DNA of 17,274 nucleotides, from assembly GCA_030616165.1 (NCBI GenBank), contig JAUWXV010000056.1, forward strand, positions 1-17,274. The letters run 5' to 3'. Shown here one piece after another: positions 6,955-14,498 of this stretch. Positions within the stretch are counted from its first letter, which is position 1; each line of letters opens with the position of its first letter. The notes below the pieces were generated by a model. The model was not told the DNA's origin and searched no databases. It saw only the letters and a list, made by a program, of their open reading frames with translations. The position numbers and the translations under genes were made by a program. This stretch comes from a bacterium. GTDB lineage: Bacteria > SM23-31 > JAUVVT01.

Positions 6955-7173
6955 TTGGAAGCTTCTGAAAAAGATAATAATAACGAAACAGATAAAATAT
7001 TATCCCCAAACATAAAAACATTTAAGTACACCAAAAATAACTCTTTCAGATTTGGATATGAATATAAATCTCCAATTATAAAAGCTGAAAATGTTATTGT
7101 TTTAGATCCGAGAAAAAAGAATCAAGCATCAAATGGAAAAATTCCCGTTTATAAAGTGGATATTTACTCATAA
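6955..7173 (+). CDS. Small hypothetical protein (72 aa)
   Basis: I do not recognise it. The frame starts at TTG 6955 with a well-placed GGAGG at 6942-6946, 8 bases upstream, which is the main reason for accepting it. The protein is hydrophilic and rich in Asn and Lys. It has no signal peptide, membrane segment or known motif; the only structured-looking stretch is residues 38-54 (KSPIIKAENVIVLDPRK), with likely beta strands. An 8-codon ATG frame at 6925 overlaps the ribosome site and may be accidental. It ends 187 bases before the convergent SIS gene. It could be a free-standing small protein or the remnant of a longer one. Confidence 0.5.
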   Translation: MEASEKDNNNETDKILSPNIKTFKYTKNNSFRFGYEYKSPIIKAENVIVLDPRKKNQASNGKIPVYKVDIYS

Positions 7174-7244
7174 TAATTAAGTGGAGTGCAAGAGTCGGTT
7201 TATGCCCGAATGTATATCTTCAAAACCTTTTGGGCTCTTCGTAT

Positions 7245-7346
7245 CTATTCATATCCATACCCAATATTTTTTCTCAAATCTTGAGTAACTTCAATGAGAA
7301 CTTCTCTCTTTTCACCTGAGAAAGTTAAATCGAAGTAATGGAATCT
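7245..7346 (-). pseudogene. Coding-like fragment, copy 2
   Basis: Bases 7257-7331 align gap-free with 1009-1083. On the minus strand 33 codons are open between stops at 7347-7349 and 7245-7247, reading FHYFDLTFSGEKREVLIEVT and then QDLRKNIGYGYE. It has no start codon or ribosome site and lies just after the stop of the SIS-domain gene. Its composition and conserved frame relative to copy 1 suggest a relic of a protein C-terminus. The family is not recognised. Confidence 0.4.
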
Positions 7347-7359
7347 TTAATAGTAAATA

Positions 7360-8238
7360 TCAATAAAAGGCTAAATGATAAATTTTCCCTCTATATTTTT
7401 CTCTAAATTTTCTGTTATTTTCGGTACCTCCTTTAACATTTGCACTTGCCCAGACTTCTGGTTCTACACCCATCTTAACGAGTTTATCCACCGTCATTGC
7501 CACTAATGACTGCCCAATAAATGTATTAGCCATTGTAGAGATTGATGATACTTTTTGGTAATAATTATTCACCCTTACCACAGCATCACCCAGTGGTACA
7601 TGTGAATCAATTACGATATCCCCAATATCACAAAGGTCTCTATTGCTTGGATGCCTTGACAATGTTCCAGGTGGTATACCTTTTGAAAACTCTCTGGATG
7701 TAACTGCGATCACTTTCAAACCCATTTTTTTTGATTCTATTGCAGACTCAATTGTTACGGAATTAATACCATTACAGTTTATAATTAGAATTACATCTCC
7801 TTTTTGAACATTATAATGAATAAGAGCCATTTTCGCATATCCAAGTAATCTTTCAGTTGCCGGGTGGGCATCAGCCACAGATAAACCTGGAGGGAAAAGA
7901 GGGTTTATTGGTACCAAACTACCTGCCCTTTTAAAAATGTCCATAGCAGCCATTATATTATGTCCACCCGTTCCAAAAACATGAATTAGTCGCCCTTCTC
8001 TAATCGATTCCGACATGAGGTCTGCTGCTTTTTCAATATTTTCTCTTTCCCTATTCATTATATCCTTCAATATCCTTTGAGTCTCATCATAGTATTGTTC
8101 AACTACATACCAGGATGAATTTTTTAATGACTCTTTCCTTTCTGACTTATTCATCTGACATTCAGTTATAGATATTTCTGAAACAATTAACAATATAATA
8201 ACAAAAATAAAATAAAAAATAAACTTTGCACTTTTCAT
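7360..8238 (-). CDS. Exported SIS-domain protein (UPF0309 / sugar isomerase type)
   Basis: A 292-residue protein whose residues about 46-288 match the whole UPF0309 SIS (sugar isomerase) fold, including GRLIHVFGTGG (82-92), AGSLVPINPLF (105-115), GDVILIINCNG (147-157), GLKVIAVTSREFS (173-185), the ASANV-GG segment (264-271) and a KYRGKI ending. ATG 8238 follows GGAG at 8247-8250. Unlike usual family members it begins with a hydrophobic export segment, MKSAKFIFYFIFVIILLIVS. There is a Cys at 27 but no good lipobox, so it is either cleaved by signal peptidase I or membrane anchored. The loop that is NSGRN in cytosolic relatives is NCNGIN here, and GTGHS is GTGGH, so phosphate-binding residues may be lost. 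It is last in a minus-strand run behind the GH95 fucosidase (119-base gap). Role inferred: sugar isomerase-like or sugar-binding action outside the cytoplasm. Substrate unknown. Confidence 0.85.
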   Translation of the reverse strand: MKSAKFIFYFIFVIILLIVSEISITECQMNKSERKESLKNSSWYVVEQYYDETQRILKDIMNRERENIEKAADLMSESIREGRLIHVFGTGGHNIMAAMDIFKRAGSLVPINPLFPPGLSVADAHPATERLLGYAKMALIHYNVQKGDVILIINCNGINSVTIESAIESKKMGLKVIAVTSREFSKGIPPGTLSRHPSNRDLCDIGDIVIDSHVPLGDAVVRVNNYYQKVSSISTMANTFIGQSLVAMTVDKLVKMGVEPEVWASANVKGGTENNRKFREKYRGKIYHLAFY

Positions 8239-8357
8239 TATTTAATCTCCTTTTTAAATCTTGAGAAAAGATTGAAGTAACCGTTTATTTACTTTAAAAG
8301 ACAATTAATATCATAAACAATTTTTTCATTAAATCGGCAAATTCTCAATCCTGTTAA

Positions 8358-10802
8358 TTATTTCAATTCACCAGATAAAGTATAGGTTTCCCCTTTTTTC
8401 GTTTCTATTTTGATTATTTTGTCCCTATACTTTATGAGACAAGGATTACCCTGTTTTGAGTATATCTTCACCTCTGACAGCACTCCGTCTTTCCAGGTCA
8501 TATCTGTTTCAAATCCGCCTCGTGCACATAAGCCTTTAATGTTACCTTCCTGCCAGGCTTCAGGAAGTGCAGGCAGAAGGACTATCTCTCCGCCGTGTGA
8601 TTGGAGAAGCATTTCCGCAATACCCGCTGCCCCGCCAAAATTTCCGTCGATTTGAAATGGCGGGTGATTGTCAAAAAGATTGGGCAACGTCGATTTCCTT
8701 AATAATGCTAATACATTCTCATAGGCTTTTTCACCATCTAACAATCGAGCAAAGAAATTGATGATCCATGCCCGACTCCAACCGGTATGTCCACCCCCAT
8801 GCTGCAATCTTTTCTGAATCGTATTTTTGGCTGCCTGAAAAAGCTCCGGCGTTCTGGGTGTTATCTGAGCCAACGGGTACAATCCCAACAGATGTGACAT
8901 ATGACGATGACCAGGTTCTGCTTCTTCATAATCTTCTATCCATTCCTGGATGGTACCATCCTTGCCTATCTGAATGGACGGAAGTTTTTGTAGCGCTGCC
9001 TTTAATTTGGTCATGAATTCTGAATCAACATTCTGAATTTCACCAGCCGCAATACAATTTGAGAAAAGAGCTTTGATAATCTGAATGTCCGTTGTCGTAG
9101 CATAGGTAAGTGTAAATCTCTCTCCGGTGCCTGGTAATATGAATTGATTCTCAGGAGAATGGGATGGAGCCGTTATGAGGTGACCTTCTTTATCTTCGAT
9201 TAGAAAATCCAGAACAAATTGAGCAGATCCTTTCATGACAGGATATGCCTTTTCTCTCAAATAAGCCTGATCTCCAGTGAACTCATAATGCCGCCAGAGA
9301 GGGAATGTCATCCATGGACCATTTAAAGGTGTTACACCCCACGGACCATCGGCAACACCGGTTCTCCCGAACGGATCGGTAAGATGATGCAACGTCCATC
9401 CCCCGGCACCGTACATCTCCTTTGAAGTCACTCGCCCGGGGATTCTCAATATATTGAGAAAATCGGTCAGGGGCGTGACAGTCTCAGGCAAATTGCAGAC
9501 CTCGGCTGGCCAGTAATTCATCTGTAGATTGATATTGGTATGGAAATCCGAATTCCATGGTGCTTTGAAATGTTCATTCCATATGCCCTGCAGATTGGCA
9601 GGCAGCACACCAGGACGTCGCGAGCTTCCCATCAAAAGATAGCGTCCATATTGGAAATAAAGGGCAATTAGCCCAGGATCTTCCTCTCCTTCCTGGACAG
9701 CATTTAATCGTTCATCGGTTGGTAGATTGAAAAGGGGAGATTTTCCCAGATTTAGCTGCATCCTGCTGAATAAAGACCGATGCTCTTCTATATGATTTTT
9801 CTTCAATTTTTCGAAAGATTTTTTCTCTGCACGAGCCAAAATCTCCTTACAGATATTCTCCGGATTGATAGAGCGGTCAAAATTGAGTTTTTCCAAACAA
9901 TAATCTGTTGCCGCAGTCAATAATAAAGTTAGGGAATTTGCACCTCTTACTATAAGGGTATCACCGGCTGCATGTACATTGCCTCCATCATTTAATGCGA
10001 TCAGCCTTGCAGCGAACTTCATATGGGGACCGTCTGGGCCATGCAAAGGATCCGGTTCATCAATGATTTGTCCGGTCATGACGAGTCGGTTGTTGCCTTC
10101 AGCCCTGACCTGAGCGTCTTTGTCTCGAATTAGTTGAATAGATGTATTGATTGCTCCACTTTTATCAGCCGTCAGCCGAATTACAATAATGTTATCAGGT
10201 GCAGAGACGAAAACTTCGCGAGAGTATTGAACACCCTCACATACATAGGTGATTCTGCACAAACCCGATTCCAGAAATAGTTCACGGCGATAATCTTTAA
10301 TAGCAGATGTGCTATCTAAAGTAAGCAAGATATCTCCCAGGGTCTGGTATGAGCGAATCCGCGGCGGTGTCCCTATAAAAGTTTTAGAAACCAGTTCATG
10401 CGCTTCCTTATTTTTCTCTTGAAGGAGCAACTCCTGAATGGCTCGTAAATTTTTCAACGCTTCGGGATTGTTATTGTTAACCGGGCTGCCCGCCCAGAGA
10501 CTCTCCTCGTTGAGTTGTATTCTCTCATAATAGACCTTGCCGAAGACCATAGCACCAAGCCTGCCATTTCCGACTGGTAGGGCTTCGGTCCATTTTTGGG
10601 CAGGTTTTTTATACCATAGTTTTAAATTCGAATTATCATAGAGTAATGGTGATTTATAGGGCTGGCATTGAAAACCCGGATTCAATATCCCGACACAAAC
10701 TAACAGCAAGATTAGAAAGGATATTTTAACAGCAAAATTTTTAGCCTTCTTTGAAATGTGCATTTTTTTATTTATGTTAATTAAAAGGTTATTAAAAGTC
10801 AT
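8358..10802 (-). CDS. Secreted GH95 alpha-L-fucosidase
   Basis: Glycoside hydrolase family 95, an inverting alpha-L-fucosidase that typically releases terminal alpha-1,2-fucose. It is complete at 814 residues. The N-terminal beta domain begins with KPAQKWTEALPVGNGRLGAM (66-85) and LNEESLWAG (97-105). The (alpha/alpha)6 catalytic part has NLQGIWN (403-409) and SDFHTNINLQMNYWPAEV (418-435). N423 and N425 match the base-assisting asparagines of Bifidobacterium AfcA, E551 in SPEN matches its acid, and D719 in IDGNFG its conserved aspartate. His421 before TNIN is the residue found in fucosidases, whereas a characterised alpha-L-galactosidase of the family has Thr there. Residues about 25-46 form a signal peptide ending near GFQCQ. 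The start is uncertain: neither ATG 10802 nor ATG 10763 has a ribosome site, and the second gives a more normal signal peptide. It lies 60 bases downstream of the MerR-like gene and ahead of the SIS gene. Confidence 0.93.
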   Translation of the reverse strand: MTFNNLLININKKMHISKKAKNFAVKISFLILLLVCVGILNPGFQCQPYKSPLLYDNSNLKLWYKKPAQKWTEALPVGNGRLGAMVFGKVYYERIQLNEESLWAGSPVNNNNPEALKNLRAIQELLLQEKNKEAHELVSKTFIGTPPRIRSYQTLGDILLTLDSTSAIKDYRRELFLESGLCRITYVCEGVQYSREVFVSAPDNIIVIRLTADKSGAINTSIQLIRDKDAQVRAEGNNRLVMTGQIIDEPDPLHGPDGPHMKFAARLIALNDGGNVHAAGDTLIVRGANSLTLLLTAATDYCLEKLNFDRSINPENICKEILARAEKKSFEKLKKNHIEEHRSLFSRMQLNLGKSPLFNLPTDERLNAVQEGEEDPGLIALYFQYGRYLLMGSSRRPGVLPANLQGIWNEHFKAPWNSDFHTNINLQMNYWPAEVCNLPETVTPLTDFLNILRIPGRVTSKEMYGAGGWTLHHLTDPFGRTGVADGPWGVTPLNGPWMTFPLWRHYEFTGDQAYLREKAYPVMKGSAQFVLDFLIEDKEGHLITAPSHSPENQFILPGTGERFTLTYATTTDIQIIKALFSNCIAAGEIQNVDSEFMTKLKAALQKLPSIQIGKDGTIQEWIEDYEEAEPGHRHMSHLLGLYPLAQITPRTPELFQAAKNTIQKRLQHGGGHTGWSRAWIINFFARLLDGEKAYENVLALLRKSTLPNLFDNHPPFQIDGNFGGAAGIAEMLLQSHGGEIVLLPALPEAWQEGNIKGLCARGGFETDMTWKDGVLSEVKIYSKQGNPCLIKYRDKIIKIETKKGETYTLSGELK

Positions 10803-10862
10803 TAACCATAAAACATCTTATATTTTTTATAAGTTTATGATTCAATATGGTTTTTGAAATCA

Positions 10863-11084
10863 TTATTTATCCAATTCCCTTATGATTTCATCTTTTGGAA
10901 ATCCTTTATCCAATAATTCTGAAATCATTTTAAGACGATTCAAGCCATATGAACTTATTTTAATATCCTTATGATTATTTTCTACTGGAATAATAGCTTT
11001 TAATTTTATGAATTTTTTGATTACATCAATACTAAGAGCAGAAATTTTAGATGCTTCTTCTATTGAGTAAAACTTTGGGTTCAT
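10863..11084 (-). CDS. Small MerR-like DNA-binding protein (73 aa)
   Basis: The whole protein is a MerR-type winged-helix domain: YSIEEASKISALSIDVIKKF (6-25) forms the helix-turn-helix, IIPVENNHKDIKISSYGLNR (31-50) the wing and linker, and ISELLDKGFPKDEIIREL (54-71) the final helices of the domain. It has no dimerisation coiled coil and no ligand-binding domain, so it resembles the single-domain MerR or excisionase-like proteins. No ribosome site is seen before ATG 11084. It is 60 bases upstream of the fucosidase on the same strand, which makes it a candidate local regulator, but its target is unknown. The small size could also mean a truncated regulator. Confidence 0.7.
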   Translation of the reverse strand: MNPKFYSIEEASKISALSIDVIKKFIKLKAIIPVENNHKDIKISSYGLNRLKMISELLDKGFPKDEIIRELDK

Positions 11085-11159
11085 TTTTTATTAGTAATTA
11101 TTCGTCTATTATTAATTTTAATTTAAATTGACAAAATTTATTTTACAATAAAATTCTTC

Positions 11160-11333
11160 CTACTTTTCAAAATATTTCTCCAAGTTCTTCACTCCTAAAA
11201 ATTTATTGGTACCTTCGCTCATCGCAAAGCCAATCATAAAATTTTTCCCCCTTCTGGAGTGGCGCTTTAATTTGTGGATTTCAGGTTGCTGTGCTATTTT
11301 ATGTGATATAATTGCTCCGGAAAATCTGCACAA
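11160..11333 (-). pseudogene. Orphan reading frame after the phosphotriesterase gene
   Basis: A frame on the minus strand ends at TAG 11160-11162 and is open past the 3' end of the neighbouring gene, overlapping it in another phase. From TTG 11333 it would give 57 residues. The C-terminal part, KRHSRRGKNFMIGFAMSEGT followed by NKFLGVKNLEKYFEK, looks like real protein. No ribosome site is present, and the first ATG is only 25 codons from the end. I read it as a gene remnant or a coding-like dispersed repeat and cannot name the family. Confidence 0.35.
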
Positions 11334-11356
11334 AATTTTAGGTTGAACGTAATATA

Positions 11357-12433
11357 CTACCTTTGCATAGTAAAAGCACGACTTGGATTCAATACAGTCA
11401 ATTTGTGAATGAGTTCTTTCCCCACACCCTTCGCTTCCAAAATCGGCAGAAATTCACGTACAAGATAAGAATATCCGTTGATTTTTCCACCATTCAGTTC
11501 CCCGACCCTGTACCATCCGCTGTCCTGTGATAAGAGAAGGCTGTCTTCAAATCCTTTGTCGAGCATAGTAAAAATCAGTTCTATATGTTTCTCGCTGGTC
11601 TCTTTACGAATAGTGTCGTATTCCACCCATGCCCCTCGTTGTGCTACCTCAAAATGATACTTTTGCTCAGGTTCCCCACTGGCATGCACGTATATAAACG
11701 ATGCGGGATCAACCTTTTCATGCTCCAGAATATCAAGCTGCTCGATAGCTGCGACGCCTTTGACCGTGTGGGAGGCAATGGCAGCGCCGGTCATTTTATG
11801 AGTCCGGCTTGCAGCGGTCACGATTTTCTTCTGGATGGGAATTAATGGTCCAGGATTCACAGCTATTTTTATAAAACCTGCTTTGATTCCGGTCTCGCTA
11901 ATCCCCTCGAGGATTTCGGCTGCCCACATCTCAGCTAACCTTTCTGCTGAAACTTTCCAGGTATACTTCGGCAAATATGGCTCTTTGTAAAAACCAGTAT
12001 TTGTAAGAATGTAAATCCCGGCTGTGCGGGAGAGTCGGGCGAGAATTTCCGGATCTCGCCCTATATAAGCTGGAGTGCAGTCGACGAAGGTCTGGACGCC
12101 GAGCTGTTTGATCTCATGTAAATAGGGGAGCATAGTCTTGATGATTTCATCCGGATTGTATCGCTCTTTACTGACCTGATCCGCACCGACAAAATCACAC
12201 ATAATATGCTCATGAGGCAGGATTAAACCCATCGCATCTGGAGAAATAGTACCGGTAACAGTCTGGATGAGGCGTCTCTTCGGCTGATTTTCCGTGATAC
12301 TATTCCATGGAGCAGACCCGGCACGCAATGTCACCAGACCGACAATCCCCGATAATCCCGTTTTCAAAAAGTTCCGGCGAGTGATATCTGTCACTTTGCC
12401 TTTTCTTATCTTTTTATTAATATACCACTTCAT
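11357..12433 (-). CDS. Tat-exported phosphotriesterase-family metal hydrolase
   Basis: Binuclear-metal amidohydrolase of the phosphotriesterase (PTE) family, 358 residues. All metal ligands are visible: H74 and H76 in PHEHIMCD, the carboxylated lysine K189 in GFIKIAVN, H222 in ASHT, H250 in YVHASGEP and D304 in SQDSGW. Family members hydrolyse phosphotriesters, lactones or other esters; the natural substrate here is unknown and sugar lactones are one possibility. TRRNFLKTGLSGIVGLVTL (18-36) is a Tat signal. ATG 12433 lacks a ribosome site and gives a long n-region. GTG 12394 (V14), after AAAAGGC, would give a short Tat leader like those of the other Tat proteins here, so the true start may be 12394. 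It lies 133 bases after the sialidase gene on the same strand. The overlapping frame at its 3' end is described separately. Confidence 0.9.
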   Translation of the reverse strand: MKWYINKKIRKGKVTDITRRNFLKTGLSGIVGLVTLRAGSAPWNSITENQPKRRLIQTVTGTISPDAMGLILPHEHIMCDFVGADQVSKERYNPDEIIKTMLPYLHEIKQLGVQTFVDCTPAYIGRDPEILARLSRTAGIYILTNTGFYKEPYLPKYTWKVSAERLAEMWAAEILEGISETGIKAGFIKIAVNPGPLIPIQKKIVTAASRTHKMTGAAIASHTVKGVAAIEQLDILEHEKVDPASFIYVHASGEPEQKYHFEVAQRGAWVEYDTIRKETSEKHIELIFTMLDKGFEDSLLLSQDSGWYRVGELNGGKINGYSYLVREFLPILEAKGVGKELIHKLTVLNPSRAFTMQR

Positions 12434-12566
12434 AAAGATTCATTTAAAATTACTTTACGTTTTAAATCATTTAAAAGTTTGGAAGAAAAACCACGAACTG
12501 ACTCTCATATTAATCTAAGAGCTAATTACCAAAATCTAATTTAACTGCTTTTTTTACTTCTGATAA

Positions 12567-13682
12567 TCAAAATTTATCCCTACCATTAGTTAGCCATTCA
12601 AGACTGAATCGTGCAAAGGTGATCGTTTCATAGGGACTGTTGTAACCCCGCTCGTAAAGGAGAGCGATGGTTCCGTCAGGTAGAACAGTCAGGCATGAAT
12701 AAGCCGAAGGACCGTCATGGATCACTTTTGAAACAGGCCAAGTTTTTCCTTCATCGTGACTGAGACGAACGGTCATATTAATCCGATTTGAAGTACTGGC
12801 AGGATTGGAAAATAGCAGCCGATTTTTGGAATTTCCACTCTGTTGAACTGTATATCTTATGAAACTTGCCTGACAGCGAGGTTCAATCAAAACAGTTTCA
12901 TCGATAACATCCGACCAGGTTTCTCCCCAATCTTTCGTTGTGGCAACCGCCCGGCATCCCTTTTTGTGCATTTGGCGCATATTAATCATCAACGAGCCGT
13001 CAACAAGTTCCACCACCTGCGGCTCGTTCTGAGATAACCCCACTTCAGCTCCAAGTTTCCATGTTTTACCATGGTCATCGCTATAGACCAAATGGGAACT
13101 GTACTGTTTCCCTTCTGATCTAACTGAATAAGTAGGTACAATTAAACGGTCGCTTCGAGACTGAATTGCCATGCCCGGCGATGACGCGATATAATTCCAT
13201 TCAGGTTTCTTTAGTATTGGAGTAAGATCTACTGGCTTGGACCAGGTCTCTCCTTCATCATCGCTTTTCATCACATATAACCAGATTTTACGGTTTCTCA
13301 GTAAGCCATCTTGAGGAATAGCATAATCGTAAAAAAGCCAGATGGTGCCAGTAATTCGATCAACAAGCAGGCATGGGTCGGTTGCTGCTTCCTGCCCGGG
13401 AAAATCTATGATCGTTTTCATTCTGGTCCAGGTTTTGCCATAATCAAAGCTTCGCTTCATAACAAGATCGATGTTATTGGGAGCGTCATTGACTCTATCT
13501 ATACGTGCATCGCAAACTGCGATCAGGGTTCCTTTGTTTGAAGTCACAAGGGCAGGGATTCGGTAATAAGCAACATCTTCCTGACCACTGACGAACAAAT
13601 CGATCTCTCTTATATGTTCGGCACCGATAATTGCCAAAGTCGCAAACAAAAAGCAGAAAAAAAATAGTGATATATTTTTCAC
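12567..13682 (-). CDS. Secreted sialidase (GH33-type)
   Basis: A six-bladed beta-propeller sialidase that removes terminal sialic acids. The start is taken as GTG 13682 because AAGGA lies 10 bases upstream and it gives a clean Sec signal peptide (MKNISLFFFCFLFATLAIIG, cleaved near GA-EH). TTG 13691 is the alternative but touches the ribosome site. Numbering from the GTG: R41 in the YRIP motif, D66 in NDAP (acid/base position), E220 in QNEPQVVEL and Y328 in PSAYS (nucleophile pair), R236 and R300 complete the arginine triad. Five Asp boxes are present: SFDYGKTW, SDDEGETW, SDDHGKTW, TKDWGETW and SHDEGKTW (at about 78, 140, 201, 249 and 308). At 371 residues it is a bare catalytic domain without carbohydrate-binding modules. 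It is first in the minus-strand run that also includes the fucosidase. Confidence 0.9.
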   Translation of the reverse strand: MKNISLFFFCFLFATLAIIGAEHIREIDLFVSGQEDVAYYRIPALVTSNKGTLIAVCDARIDRVNDAPNNIDLVMKRSFDYGKTWTRMKTIIDFPGQEAATDPCLLVDRITGTIWLFYDYAIPQDGLLRNRKIWLYVMKSDDEGETWSKPVDLTPILKKPEWNYIASSPGMAIQSRSDRLIVPTYSVRSEGKQYSSHLVYSDDHGKTWKLGAEVGLSQNEPQVVELVDGSLMINMRQMHKKGCRAVATTKDWGETWSDVIDETVLIEPRCQASFIRYTVQQSGNSKNRLLFSNPASTSNRINMTVRLSHDEGKTWPVSKVIHDGPSAYSCLTVLPDGTIALLYERGYNSPYETITFARFSLEWLTNGRDKF

Positions 13683-13692
13683 TTTCCCCAAT

Positions 13693-13712
13693 TCCTTTCA
13701 TATATTAAAGGA
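13693..13712 (-). promoter_or_regulatory. Hairpin covering the sialidase ribosome site
   Basis: On the minus strand UCCUUU (13712-13707) can pair with AAAGGA (13698-13693) across an 8-base loop. The second arm is the ribosome site used by GTG 13682, so the hairpin could hide it and damp translation. The stem is only six base pairs and AU-rich, so the effect may be small. Confidence 0.3.
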
Positions 13713-14498
13713 TTAGTTTATATCTTGTTTGTGTCTTAAATATTTCGAGTATGTTTATTGTCAATAAATTAGTTTTACTTTTCCATAATACGCATTTGCA
13801 TTAATCATAGAGACAGAACACTGCCTGCACACTATGCTCTGTCCTATCATAAGAAAAATTATAATTGAAGATAATTATCCATATCATTTATCAAACTGCC
13901 AGTAACCACTACCCAAAATATCACAAATCCGGCACAAGGCGAAAAAAGAAATTTTTTTATTAATTAACAATTGAATATCCACATTTTATAACATATTTTC
14001 TTATTTCATTTTCTCCTATTAAAGATGGATGTTTTTATTATTTCAAAGTGACATAATTTTTATATGTATTTTTCTCGGTGAGACGACTATAGTGTTTATA
14101 TTATAGCAGAGTTCTTATTTGTTCTAAACGATTCGACTTTACTATATTAAACTAATTGAGTTATCATTAAAATTAATTTTATGACAAACAGAATTAGCGA
14201 CGGATTATCACTAAATATAATAATGAAAACTATTTTAAATTCAAAGTAATTTTTAACTGAATTATTATATCTTTTTAATATTGAAATAAATTATGCTTGA
14301 TTTTGCATAATTGAGAATTTATATTGTTACTATGAAATTTGAAAAAATCAACCACTCATAAAATAGAATAATCTTTCACTATCTCCAAATTAGATTGTTG
14401 AACTTAAAAAACGTTTTATAGGCGCGAATAGAAAAAATTTAAAAACCATTTCATAATTCATTTCACGTTAAAAACATTAAAAAAAGGAGGAAAACAAA
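13713..14498. other. Long AT-rich divergent spacer
   Basis: About 790 bases separate the divergent sialidase and DUF1080 genes. I see no open frame worth calling. It contains CCAAAATATCACAAATCC then GGCAC at 13913-13935, near-identical over 14 bases to 6527-6540. A 6-base stem TTATGC/GCATAA lies near 14292. AGTGACATA occurs at 14047-14055 and also at 6831-6839. Promoters for both genes should lie here, but none can be picked with confidence. Confidence 0.4.

Noticed and set aside
8410-9016. Plus-strand frames inside the fucosidase gene
   Set aside because: They are antisense shadows of a gene with complete GH95 motifs and carry no domain of their own.
13495-13701. 68-codon minus-strand frame from the ATG just upstream of the sialidase
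   Set aside because: It overlaps the sialidase in another phase; the sialidase frame has a signal peptide and all catalytic residues, so this is a shadow.
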